Origin: Nocardia amikacinitolerans NBRC 108937
GTDB taxonomy: Bacteria; Actinomycetota; Actinomycetes; Mycobacteriales; Mycobacteriaceae
Assembly: GCF_001612615.1 (NCBI RefSeq)
Contig: NZ_BDAU01000014.1
Span: 1 to 64,000 of the forward strand
Length of the DNA stretch: 64,000 nucleotides
Reading direction: 5' to 3'
This document shows, piece after piece, positions 40,238 through 48,471 of this stretch. The position numbers and the translations under genes were made by a program. The notes under the pieces are model-generated. The model saw only the letters and a program-made list of their open reading frames with translations, was not told the origin of the DNA and did not search any database. Numbering within the stretch: the first letter of the stretch is position 1; each line of letters opens with the position of its first letter.

Positions 40238-42118
40238 CTACTCGACCGTCACCGATTTCGCCAGGTTCCGCGGCTTGTCGACGTCGTAACCGCGCGCCTG
40301 CGCGACCTCGGCGGCGAAGATCTGCAACGGAACCGTCGACAGCAACGGCTGGAAAAGCGTTGGGGCCGAGGGGATCTCGATGAGATCGTCAGCGAAGGGG
40401 CGCACCGTGTCGTCGCCTTCCTCCGCGATCACGATGGTCCGCGCGCCGCGCGCCTGGATCTCGCGAATGTTGCTGAGCAGCTTGGAGTGCAGCACCGCAC
40501 GGCCCTTCGGCGAGGGCATCACCACGATCACCGGCAGTCCGTCCTCGATCAGCGCGATCGGGCCGTGCTTGAGCTCGCCCGCGGCGAAGCCCTCTGCGTG
40601 CATGTACGCGAGTTCCTTGAGCTTGAGCGCGCCCTCCAGCGCCACCGGGTAGCCCACGTGGCGGCCGAGGAACAGCACGGTCGGCACATGCGCCAGCTCA
40701 CGGGCGATCGCCCGCACCTGCGGCGCGGTGTCCAGCACCCGCTCGACCAGCTTCGGCATGGCCTCCAGCTCGCGGAACTCGCGCGCCACCTCGTCGGGGT
40801 ACTTGGTGCCGCGGGCCTGCGCCAGCGCCAGACCCACCAGGTAGTTCGCTGCCACCTGGGCAAGGAACGCCTTGGTGGAGGCGACGCCGATCTCCGGGCC
40901 GGTTCGGGTGTAGAGCACCGCGTCGGACTCGCGCGGGATCTGCGCGCCGTTGGTGTTGCAGATCGCGAGCACGCGCGCCTTCTGCTCCTTGGCGTGCCGC
41001 ACCGCCTCCAGCGTGTCGGCGGTCTCACCGGACTGCGAGATCGCCACGACCAGCGTCGACCGGTCAAGGACCGGGTCGCGGTAACGGAACTCGCTGGCCA
41101 GCTCGACCTCGACGGGCAGGCGCGTCCAGTGCTCGATCGCGTACTTGGCCAGCAGACCCGCGTGATAGGAGCTGCCGCACGCCACCACGAAGACCTTGTC
41201 GAACTCGCGCAGCTCCTGATCGGCGAGACGCTGCTCGTCGAGCACGATCCGGCCGCCGGACTCGTCGGTGGTGAAGTGCCCGATCAAGGTGTCGGCGACC
41301 GCGGTCGGCTGCTCCTCGATCTCCTTGAGCATGAAGTAATCATGGCCGCCCTTCTCGGCGGCCGCCAGATCCCAGTCGATGGTGAACGGACGGGTGCGCA
41401 CGCCGTCCTCGGCGCCGGAGAAGTCGGTGACCTTGTAGCTGTCCGAGGTGATCACCACGGCCTGGTCCTGACCGAGCTCGACCGCCTCGCGGGTGTGCTC
41501 GATGAACGCGGTGACGTCCGAGGCGATGAACATCTCGCCCTTGCCGACGCCGACGACCAACGGGGTGCTTCGACGCGCCGCGACGATCACGTCCGGATGG
41601 TCGGCGTGGGTGAAGACCAGTGTGAACGCGCCCTCCAAGCGGCGCAGCACGGCCAGCGCGCTGGCCGGGAAGTCACCGGCGGTCGGCCCTTCGGCGTAGG
41701 CGCGGGCCACCAGGTGCACCGCGACCTCGGTGTCGGTGTCGCTGAGCAGTTCGACGCCCGCGTCCTCGAGCTCGCGCCGCAACGGGGCGAAGTTCTCGAT
41801 GATGCCGTTGTGCACCACGGCGACCTTGCCGGAGATGTCGCGGTGCGGGTGCGCGTTGCGGTCGGTCGGCGCGCCGTGCGTCGCCCACCGGGTGTGCCCC
41901 ATGCCGGTGGTGCCCGCGAAAGCGGTCACGCCGGTTTCGGCCAGCTCGGCCTCCAGATTGGCCAGCCTGCCCGCTTTGCGCTCGACCGCGAGAGCGCCCG
42001 CTCCGTCCAAGATTGCGACGCCCGCGGAGTCGTACCCGCGATATTCCATGCGGCGCAATGCGTCAACGACGACGCCGAGCGCGTCCCGGTACCCGACGTA
42101 GCCAACGATTCCGCACAT
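40238..42118 (-). CDS. glmS: Glucosamine-6-phosphate synthase (isomerising)
   Basis: A 626-residue glutamine:fructose-6-phosphate amidotransferase, the first step to UDP-GlcNAc and peptidoglycan. The N-terminal catalytic Cys2 is in MCGIVGYVGYRDALG, followed by the family blocks MEYRGYDSAGVAIL and GMGHTRWATHGAPTDRNAHPH. Two SIS domains follow, with VVACGSSYHAGLLAK and VAISQSGETADTLEA. The end is VDKPRNLAKSVTVE. The length is typical. It is convergent with the cupredoxin gene, and glmM lies about 11.4 kb further on in the same orientation. Confidence 0.98.
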   Translation of the reverse strand: MCGIVGYVGYRDALGVVVDALRRMEYRGYDSAGVAILDGAGALAVERKAGRLANLEAELAETGVTAFAGTTGMGHTRWATHGAPTDRNAHPHRDISGKVAVVHNGIIENFAPLRRELEDAGVELLSDTDTEVAVHLVARAYAEGPTAGDFPASALAVLRRLEGAFTLVFTHADHPDVIVAARRSTPLVVGVGKGEMFIASDVTAFIEHTREAVELGQDQAVVITSDSYKVTDFSGAEDGVRTRPFTIDWDLAAAEKGGHDYFMLKEIEEQPTAVADTLIGHFTTDESGGRIVLDEQRLADQELREFDKVFVVACGSSYHAGLLAKYAIEHWTRLPVEVELASEFRYRDPVLDRSTLVVAISQSGETADTLEAVRHAKEQKARVLAICNTNGAQIPRESDAVLYTRTGPEIGVASTKAFLAQVAANYLVGLALAQARGTKYPDEVAREFRELEAMPKLVERVLDTAPQVRAIARELAHVPTVLFLGRHVGYPVALEGALKLKELAYMHAEGFAAGELKHGPIALIEDGLPVIVVMPSPKGRAVLHSKLLSNIREIQARGARTIVIAEEGDDTVRPFADDLIEIPSAPTLFQPLLSTVPLQIFAAEVAQARGYDVDKPRNLAKSVTVE

Positions 42119-42154
42119 GGCTCACCAGAGTACTTATCGGATAACGTTCACGTC

Positions 42155-43012
42155 GTGTCGGCGTCTGTGAAATCGCTACTGAGCACCCTGACCAGCCGCG
42201 GCCCGCACCGGGTGTTGCGGGGGAACCTGGCCATCGCGGGCCAGCCGGGGGTGGTCTATACGCCCGAGAACGGCCGCAACCTGCCCGCCGTCGCCTTCGG
42301 ACACGGCTGGCTCACCGGCGTCGCCAACTACCGTGAACTGCTCCAACACCTCGCGTCCTGGGGTTTCGTCGTCGCCGCCCCCGACACCGAGCGCGGACCG
42401 ATTCCGTCACATCTCGGCCTGGCGACCGACTTGCTCACCACACTCCAAATCTGCACCGGCGTGCGCCTCGGCGACGGCGAGATCAGCGTGCACCCCGACA
42501 AGCTCGCCCTGGTCGGGCACGGCATGGGTGCGGGCGCCGCCGTCATCGCCGCCGCGCAACGCAAGGTCGCCGCGCTCGCCGCCCTCTACCCCGCGCCGAC
42601 CGCCCCCTCCGCGGAGACCCTCGCACCCGACCTCGAGATGCCCGCGCTCATCGTCGCCGGTGCCACCGATGTCTCCTCCGTCAGCTCCAACGCCCTCCCC
42701 CTCGCCGCGGCCTGGGGCGGCGAAGCGCTCCTGCGCACCGTCGACGGCGCCTCCCACAACGGCATCATCGAGGGCCGCCGCGCCCTCGCCGCCCTCGGCG
42801 CGGGCAAGCACGAAGCCAAGACATCCCGCACCACCCGCGCCCTCCTCGTCGGCTACCTCAACTACCACGTCCTCGGCGACAAGACCTACAAGCCCTTTGC
42901 CGACCCGGAAGCCGCCATCCCCCACACCCAACCCATCGACCCGCACGCGCCGCAGGAAGAGGAAAAGCCGAAGCTCTCCGTCGGCACCCTCGCCCAACTC
43001 CTGCGGAAGTAG
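42155..43012 (+). CDS. Alpha/beta-hydrolase fold protein lacking the nucleophile
   Basis: A 285-residue protein of the dienelactone hydrolase/chlorophyllase-like fold (PAVAFGHGWLTGVANYRELLQHLASWGFVVAAPDTERGP). The nucleophile elbow is G-H-G-M-G (residues 121-125), so Gly123 replaces the catalytic Ser. The downstream Asp (GATDVSS) and His (GASHNGII) are present. It is thus unlikely to work as a serine hydrolase. It starts from GTG 42155, divergent from glmS by 36 bp, and ends only 3 bp from the convergent kinase gene. Function unknown. Confidence 0.85.
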   Translation: MSASVKSLLSTLTSRGPHRVLRGNLAIAGQPGVVYTPENGRNLPAVAFGHGWLTGVANYRELLQHLASWGFVVAAPDTERGPIPSHLGLATDLLTTLQICTGVRLGDGEISVHPDKLALVGHGMGAGAAVIAAAQRKVAALAALYPAPTAPSAETLAPDLEMPALIVAGATDVSSVSSNALPLAAAWGGEALLRTVDGASHNGIIEGRRALAALGAGKHEAKTSRTTRALLVGYLNYHVLGDKTYKPFADPEAAIPHTQPIDPHAPQEEEKPKLSVGTLAQLLRK

Positions 43013-43015
43013 GCG

Positions 43016-44623
43016 TCACCCGCAGATCGGCGCGTCCACCCACCAGTGGTCGATGAGCTGCTGTTCGTTGTGGCCCTGCCGATCGATACCGATCAGGTAT
43101 CGGGAGAGCCGTGGGTCGTCCGGGAAGGTCGTGAACACGTCGCCCTCGGTGATCGGCGACATTGCCCCCGGCGGCGGTAGGAAAATCAAAGGATCCGCCG
43201 CGCACCCCGCATGCGGCTTCCGTGACCATTGGGCAGCCGCGGGTCCCTCACCTTCGGCCGCGAACGAATCGAGCTTCTCGCGCACCGCGGCAGCCGACTT
43301 GTAGTCGTAGAGAGTGAAGTTCGCGGCGTCGGCATCTCCGCCGAGGCACCGGAACCCCCTGTGGTCGAGACCATCCGAGAACGTGCACCAAACGCCTCGC
43401 CAACCTGTCGCGGTGGTGCCTTTGCCGCCGGGGAGCAATTTCGGAAAATCGGCGGCGATCTTTCCTTCTTTCTCGGGCCAGGCGACGGTCGTTAGGCCCG
43501 CCCAGGATCGAGGCGACGAGTCGCTGGCCTTCGCGGCGAACGAGACGACACCAACAACGCCGACCAACAAGACGGTGAGCCCGACGCCGAGCGCCGCGAT
43601 CAGTTTTCCGGATGGCCGACCAGCCCCGGTTGGACGGCTCCCGACGTTCGGACCGTACGGCGCCGGGATGTGCGGAGACGCGGGCCGGAACGGAGGCGCC
43701 GGGTAAGACGGGTTCACCGGTGCCATCCCGCCATTGCCCGCTACGAATCCGTGTGGGATCGGCTGCAGTGGAGCCTGATTCGGCGGTTGCCACCCTCCCC
43801 CGACAGGCGCGCCGACCTGCTGCGGACCGGTGGCAGGCCGCCCCGCCTGCAATGCATGCGCGACGGCTGCCGCGAACTCGCCGCAGCTGGCGTATCGGGC
43901 TTCGGGCCGTTTCGCGAGCGCCCTCGCCAGCACCGTGTCGAGCGCTGGCGGCAGCCCGTGTCGCCGCGCGCTGATGGGCGGCGGCGGATCCGACAGATGG
44001 GACCGAATCACCGAGACGGGATTGGTCGAGTCGTAGGGCACCGTTCCCGTCAACAGCGCGAATAGGGTGCAGGCCAGGGAGTATTGGTCGCACCGGTGAT
44101 CAAGTGGAGCTCCGGTCAGCTGCTCCGGCGAGGCGAATGCGAGTGTCGCGGTGAAGGTCCCCGTCTGAGTCAACCCGTGCTGCTCATCGCGCAACCGCGC
44201 GATACCGAAGTCCGCCAGAAACACCCGTGGCGGTTGTCCCGGCTCGGCATCGCCGAGCAGGATGTTCGCGGGTTTGATGTCCCGGTGCAGCACTCCCTGT
44301 CGATGCGCATAGTCCAGTGCCGCAGCAGCTTCGGTGATGACACGAACCGCCAGCACCGGTTCGATCGCACCCAGCGTCGCCACGTCGGTTCCGGCGATGT
44401 ACTGCATCGAGATCCACAGGCTGCGATCCTCGACGCCGCGGTCGTATACGGCGACGATGTTCGGATGCTCGAGCCGTGCGATCAGATCTGCTTCGCGCTC
44501 GAACCGTGCCCGAATCTCGTTGTCGCCGAACATTTCCGCGTTCAGCAGTTTCAGCGCGGTCTTCCTCGGCAAACGCGGATGCTTGGCGAGATACATGGTA
44601 CCCATCCCGCCCTTGCCGAGCAC
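43016..44623 (-). CDS. Ser/Thr protein kinase with extracellular domain (5' end interrupted)
   Basis: 535 residues from the first usable start after the stop codon. Kinase elements are LGKGGMGTMYLAKH (glycine loop), ATP-site Lys in TALKLL, HRDIKPANILL, and DFGIARL followed by TFTATLAFASPEQLTG. A Pro/Gly-rich juxtamembrane linker precedes a transmembrane helix (LIAALGVGLTVLLVGVVGVVSF). An extracellular domain of about 160 residues with several Cys ends VDAPICG. Upstream codons VTDLRAGDVFAG then TAG interrupt the normal N-terminus, so this may be a pseudogene or use the internal GTG at 44623. It closes the ESX-substrate cassette transcribed from 47273. Confidence 0.85.
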   Translation of the reverse strand: MLGKGGMGTMYLAKHPRLPRKTALKLLNAEMFGDNEIRARFEREADLIARLEHPNIVAVYDRGVEDRSLWISMQYIAGTDVATLGAIEPVLAVRVITEAAAALDYAHRQGVLHRDIKPANILLGDAEPGQPPRVFLADFGIARLRDEQHGLTQTGTFTATLAFASPEQLTGAPLDHRCDQYSLACTLFALLTGTVPYDSTNPVSVIRSHLSDPPPPISARRHGLPPALDTVLARALAKRPEARYASCGEFAAAVAHALQAGRPATGPQQVGAPVGGGWQPPNQAPLQPIPHGFVAGNGGMAPVNPSYPAPPFRPASPHIPAPYGPNVGSRPTGAGRPSGKLIAALGVGLTVLLVGVVGVVSFAAKASDSSPRSWAGLTTVAWPEKEGKIAADFPKLLPGGKGTTATGWRGVWCTFSDGLDHRGFRCLGGDADAANFTLYDYKSAAAVREKLDSFAAEGEGPAAAQWSRKPHAGCAADPLIFLPPPGAMSPITEGDVFTTFPDDPRLSRYLIGIDRQGHNEQQLIDHWWVDAPICG

Positions 44624-44674
44624 CCGTTCGATCTCCTACCCGGCGAACACGTCACCGGCCCGTAGGTCGGTCAC
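44624..44674 (-). pseudogene. Interrupted N-terminus of the kinase, with in-frame TAG
   Basis: Reading from a GTG at 44674, the codons give VTDLRAGDVFAG, then TAG (44638-44636), then EIER running into VLGKGGMG. Related kinases read AG(Y)xIERxLGxGGMG, so the TAG sits where a Tyr codon (TAC/TAT) is expected. The GTG has a purine-rich upstream sequence (AAGGGGGCGGCAC). One base change, or one sequencing error, explains it. Confidence 0.85.
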
Positions 44675-44799
44675 GTGCCGCCCCCTTCGTTGTTCTACTC
44701 ACACCGCCGCGTCATGCTATCGAAACCACACGGCTCCGAACGGTCTCCGCCGGGCGAACTCACCACACGCGGAAGCCGGTCCGCCTCAGTCCCATTCGC

Positions 44800-45207
44800 T
44801 CAGATCAACCAACTCTTACGTCGGTAGTACTCCGACTCGGGGTCATCGTCTTCATCGATCGGCGTGACAACATTCTTCGACTTGCGCGCCGCGATCGACC
44901 GAGCGATCGCCTCCCGCTGCTCCCGCGCCTCGGCCTCCTGACGCTCCCTTTCCATGCGCTCCTCAGCTTCGGCACGCTCCCGCTCCTCGGCTTCAGCGCG
45001 AGCCTGCTCGGCCTCGTCCGCAGCGGCCTCCGCTTCGCGAACCTTCTCTTCCCAGAACGGAATCAACTCACGTGCCGAACGCTCCGCCAACTCACGCCCC
45101 TTATCCGCCGTTCGACGATGCACTGCGTCGAGTTCATCGAGCAACATCGCGGAACGACGGCGGGTCTCCGCGGCCAGTTGTTCGATCTCAAAGGAGTAAT
45201 TGGCCAC
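44800..45207 (-). CDS. Glu/Ala-rich coiled-coil protein of the ESX cassette
   Basis: A 135-residue, charged protein. It begins MANYSFEIEQLAAETRRRSAMLLDELDAVHRR and continues into a long helix rich in Glu, Ala and Arg (about 60-105), almost certainly a coiled coil. It ends with an acidic-to-basic tail DEDDDPESEYYRRKSWLI. It has no signal peptide or transmembrane segment. The gene sits 28 bp after the large ESX-type substrate and about 125 bp before the kinase, all on the minus strand. It might be a chaperone or secreted partner; this is inference from context. Confidence 0.8.
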   Translation of the reverse strand: MANYSFEIEQLAAETRRRSAMLLDELDAVHRRTADKGRELAERSARELIPFWEEKVREAEAAADEAEQARAEAEERERAEAEERMERERQEAEAREQREAIARSIAARKSKNVVTPIDEDDDPESEYYRRKSWLI

Positions 45208-45235
45208 TACATCTCTCCTGCCCGGTCATTCCGAT

Positions 45236-46885
45236 TCACAGCGGGCCCGCCTCAGCCAGTTGGGCACCGGTGTCGAACGGCTCTTCCTGTTCCTCTGAAT
45301 CCTCTTCCACGACGGGCGTCGGTATCGGCTCCGGCTGGTATTCGCCATCTTCCTCGCGCTTGGCCGCAGGTGGCATCGGCGGTGTCGTACCGGGGTTTCC
45401 GGTGCCCCCCTCCGGCGTCTGACCGCCGTCGGATGGCTTGTCCTCCGGGGCCGGAGGTTCGTCTTCGTCCGGCTTCTGCTCGCTGTCCGAGATGACCGGG
45501 ATGCCGTTCTCGTCTAGCTTCATGCTGTACTCGTGCGACGTACCGTCTGGGTCTGTGGCGATCAGCTTCAGCTGGCCGTCCGGTCCCATCTCGAACTTCA
45601 AATGTTTGTCCCCGAGGTCGAACTCGGCCTTCGCCTTGTCATCCTTGTTCTCCTCGTCCTTGGCGTCCTCTTCCGCCTGCTTGGTCACTTCCTCCAGCTG
45701 CTCCAAAGCAGTGTCGACCCCGTCCTGAACAATGCCGCTCAATGCGCTCAGTCCGGTACCGAGCCCCTGTGCAAGAGTGGTGGCCAGCGGCGACAGACTC
45801 TGCGCCAGAGTCGCGAGACCTTCCAACGGGTTGGTCGTGTTCGAGGGTTTCGTCGTGTCGTCGGTTTTCGTGTCGTCACCAGGTCCGGGGGTGCCGGGTG
45901 TCGAGGGGCCCGGTGTCGAGGGCCCGGGAGGCCCAGGAGGCCCCGGAGTCGACGGCGTCTCCACTTTCTTCTCAACCGCGGGCGCGGGGTACGGATCGTC
46001 ATCGATCTGTTTCAGTGCGGACTCGAGCGACGTGTACTGCGTCTCGAACGCCTGGTGCGTGATGTCGCACTGCTCGATGAACTTCTGCAGCGCTTCGTCG
46101 TATTCAACCTTGAAGATGTCGTTGAGCCAGTCGCGACAACGGGTCTGGATCTTGTGATTGTAGGCGGAATCTTCTCCCAATTGCCACGGCCAGGTGAGAT
46201 CCCCCTGAAGGGCGGAAATCAAAGGCACGGCGGATAAACCCGCCTGAATAGCGTTGAGGGGGCTATTCGTCGGAGACAGATCGGGGAAGATTTTGGTCAG
46301 CTTTCCGATGAGCGTGCTGCCGCCGAAGATCGGATTCGTCAATGCGCCACTCTGCGCCCCGGAAATGATGTTATCGATATCCTCGGGCGTCTTGCCCTGG
46401 ACCTTGACGTCCTTTTCGCCCTTCAGCAGCTTCAGGGTAAATTCCGCCTTGGCCAGTACGGCATCTCGAAATGGACCGATGGTCGCCCGCATGGCGTCCA
46501 TAGCGGCCCGGACCTTACGCCGGTCCTCCGCCGCGAGTGTGACCTGCTGGCTGAGCATCGCGATGCCCGCGTCGGCTGCTGCGCCTTGCCAAAGCGACGG
46601 CAGCTTTTTGGCGAGCTGATCCTGGATGTCCCACTGCGCATCGGCATTGGTCAGCATCTTGTTGATGCCATCGGCGGCAGCTTCCAGCTTCGCGAGATTC
46701 ATACCGCGCTGCTCGTCGTACCTCATCTCGAGGAACGAATGGGTCTTGCCGTCGTCACCGCCGAAGGCGCGACGGTACCTGGGCGCCAATTGGATCCAGT
46801 ATTGAAGGCCCGGTGCACCCGCGTCGAGGATCTCGTCGACGGAACTGCCTTTGTACTGCTGAGCGAAGCCGTCTTGTACGCCCAT
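45236..46885 (-). CDS. Large WXG-type ESX substrate with Pro-rich linker
   Basis: A 549-residue protein without a Sec signal. The N-terminal half is helical and carries a WxG turn (LPSLWQGAAADAG, Trp99-Gly101) as in ESX-secreted WXG/PPE-like proteins. Then comes a Pro/Gly-rich linker with repeats (TPGPPGPPGPSTPGPSTPGT), a second helical part (LATLAQSLSPLATTLAQGLG) and a very acidic, probably disordered C-terminus with a small beta motif (KFEMGPDGQLKLIATDPDGTSHEY). No toxin or enzyme domain was recognised. It follows the smaller substrate by 31 bp. Likely secreted by a type VII system encoded elsewhere, since no EccC gene is here. Confidence 0.8.
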   Translation of the reverse strand: MGVQDGFAQQYKGSSVDEILDAGAPGLQYWIQLAPRYRRAFGGDDGKTHSFLEMRYDEQRGMNLAKLEAAADGINKMLTNADAQWDIQDQLAKKLPSLWQGAAADAGIAMLSQQVTLAAEDRRKVRAAMDAMRATIGPFRDAVLAKAEFTLKLLKGEKDVKVQGKTPEDIDNIISGAQSGALTNPIFGGSTLIGKLTKIFPDLSPTNSPLNAIQAGLSAVPLISALQGDLTWPWQLGEDSAYNHKIQTRCRDWLNDIFKVEYDEALQKFIEQCDITHQAFETQYTSLESALKQIDDDPYPAPAVEKKVETPSTPGPPGPPGPSTPGPSTPGTPGPGDDTKTDDTTKPSNTTNPLEGLATLAQSLSPLATTLAQGLGTGLSALSGIVQDGVDTALEQLEEVTKQAEEDAKDEENKDDKAKAEFDLGDKHLKFEMGPDGQLKLIATDPDGTSHEYSMKLDENGIPVISDSEQKPDEDEPPAPEDKPSDGGQTPEGGTGNPGTTPPMPPAAKREEDGEYQPEPIPTPVVEEDSEEQEEPFDTGAQLAEAGPL

Positions 46886-46916
46886 CAGGCGCTACCCCTT
46901 CCGATGTCCGAATGCC

Positions 46917-47273
46917 TCATTTGTTCAGCGACGGATCATCGGCCGCCTTGTTCGTCTTACGTGCGTTGTTCTCGTCGACGTTCGCCAGCTCGATGGAGAC
47001 CTTGCCTATCGCGCTGGCGGTGTCCTCCGTTGCCGTCGTCCAGATGGCCAGCCAGTTGCTCACCCGCTCCATGGCTTCGTGAACGCGCTTGCCCTGCTCG
47101 ACATATTTGCGGCCTGCTTCACTCTCGGCGCCGTTCCGGCCGGTACCGAACATGTTGTCGGTGACATTGCCGATGTAGTTCCTGATGGTGGTCGCCGAAC
47201 GACTCAGATCGTTCGCGGCCGTCGCCAGACCGGCTTGGTCTACGACGACGCTGCCGGAGATCGTTTGACCCAT
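46917..47273 (-). CDS. Small ESX-type (WXG100/EspC-like) helical protein
   Basis: A 118-residue helical protein, MGQTISGSVVVDQAGLATAANDLSRSATTIRNYIGNV onward, without a signal peptide. Size and helical pattern (GRKYVEQGKRVHEAMERVSNWLAIWTTATEDTASAIGKVSIELANVDENNAR) fit the EspC/WXG100 class of type VII substrates, although a canonical W-x-G is not present. It is the first gene of the minus-strand cassette with the large substrate, the coiled-coil protein and the kinase. The ATG at 47273 has a GAGGGG site. It may form a heterodimer with the next gene product; this is inference. Confidence 0.82.
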   Translation of the reverse strand: MGQTISGSVVVDQAGLATAANDLSRSATTIRNYIGNVTDNMFGTGRNGAESEAGRKYVEQGKRVHEAMERVSNWLAIWTTATEDTASAIGKVSIELANVDENNARKTNKAADDPSLNK

Positions 47274-47633
47274 GACCCCTCCATGTTCGAGTCGTACGAC
47301 GTTGGCATCGAGCGCCAGCGCGGCGCGCTGCCCTACTACATTCGACGCACCGTGTCAGGATTCGGTTCCCCCGAGATCAGCACAGGCGAAGCTCAACGCC
47401 GTGTGAAGAAATCTACTGGGCGGCGCGGCCGGGCTCAATTGGACCGTGGCGCGTGGACGCAGGTTCCGATGATCCGCACGGGGGTGTGCGGATCATCGCA
47501 GCCTGCGGCCTGGTTCACCCCTCGGAGGGGTCGGCGTTCGGCGGCCGTATGGGGGTGAGTGTAGTTGGGCGGCGGTCGCTTTCGGGAGTTCGTGGCGGGT
47601 GGCTCTTGGCAGCGCACCCGCCGCGAACGGCGA
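47274..47633. other. Intergenic region upstream of the ESX-substrate cassette
   Basis: About 360 bp. It holds one strong hairpin (see the separate entry) and the presumed promoter of the cassette. No gene was recognised. Confidence 0.5.
47467..47498 (-). terminator. Perfect 13-bp hairpin, probable terminator
   Basis: CGATGATCCGCAC / GTGCGGATCATCG with a 6-nt loop (GGGGGT). It lies about 135 bp downstream of the DUF6802-like gene and about 190 bp upstream of the ESX-substrate cassette. It may insulate the two transcripts or serve as a regulator site. Confidence 0.65.
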
Positions 47634-47942
47634 CTACTCGCCGATCTTGCCCTGGTCGGTGCGGACCCACTCGGAGGAGCCGTCGGGGTGGCGGTGGAAC
47701 TCCCAGGCGGCGTAGTCGCCGTCTTTTTCGACGACGGTGACGTGGTCGGCGAGGCCGTCGTGGTCGTAGTCGGTCCAGACCTGCATGGCGTCGTCGCCCT
47801 GGGTGGTGATGGAGTCCAGGATGCCGTCGGCGTTGATGTCCTGGGTGGGATGGTTCAGTTCGACAGCCCCGAGGCCGTCCAACGGGGTGGACGCGTCGAT
47901 GTCGGGTAGATCCATGCCCGGGAACTCGCCGGACGTGATCAT
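47634..47942 (-). CDS. DUF6802-like acidic protein
   Basis: A 102-residue acidic protein. It carries two EF-hand-like or FG-GAP-like Asp-rich turns: DINADGILDSITTQG and DYDHDGLADHVTVV, then WEFHRHPDGSSEWVRTDQGKIGE. This resembles small DUF6802-type proteins of Nocardia, and the Asp pattern suggests calcium binding. There is no signal peptide. The ATG has a good ribosome-binding site (GAGGAGCC). The gene is isolated between the ESX cassette and the PspC protein; function unknown. Confidence 0.75.
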   Translation of the reverse strand: MITSGEFPGMDLPDIDASTPLDGLGAVELNHPTQDINADGILDSITTQGDDAMQVWTDYDHDGLADHVTVVEKDGDYAAWEFHRHPDGSSEWVRTDQGKIGE

Positions 47943-48056
47943 GGCTCCTCCTCGGACGGGACTCGTGCGATGGTGCGGAACTCCGGCAGGCGCGCGGAAT
48001 CACCCCATCCTGTCATCCACGAGTCCCTGGCGCAGCCCCCGACCCGGTCGCGGTGG

Positions 48057-48248
48057 TCACTTTTTCGGAATCACCAGCCACAGAACGAGGTACAGGATGA
48101 ACTGCGGGCCGGGCAGCAGGCAGGACAGGACGAACAGCAACCGGACGATGCCGGCGTTCCAGCCGAAGTACTGTGCGATGCCGCCGCAGACTCCGGCGAT
48201 CCACTTGTCGTGGGAGGTGCGGGTGAGGCGGCGGGCGGGTGCGGTCAT
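48057..48248 (-). CDS. Stand-alone PspC domain membrane protein
   Basis: A 63-residue protein that consists of one PspC domain: KWIAGVCGGIAQYFGWNAGIVRLLFVLSCLLPGPQFILYLVLWLVIPKK. It should have two membrane helices. The start MTAPARRLTRTSHDKW fits the family. It is separate from the other two PspC proteins of this window. Likely function: phage-shock/envelope-stress signalling. It lies about 220 bp upstream of the ABC-F gene, divergent. Confidence 0.88.
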   Translation of the reverse strand: MTAPARRLTRTSHDKWIAGVCGGIAQYFGWNAGIVRLLFVLSCLLPGPQFILYLVLWLVIPKK

Positions 48249-48471
48249 CGGATTTCCCTCTCTGGTGTCGATCGCTGTGCTATCCACTCTCCGCGTGCGG
48301 GCGCTCGCGCACATCGGTCCGTCGACCCATCGGCACCCTGATTTCCGCGCGCCGCGACTCAGGGTGAAACCCCGAGCATGGGCGCGGATCCGGTTCGCCA
48401 GGCCGCCGACGGCGTCCATTCGAGTGCGACCCCGTGCGGCGGGCCGACGCGAACACGGCAGACTTCTCCCT

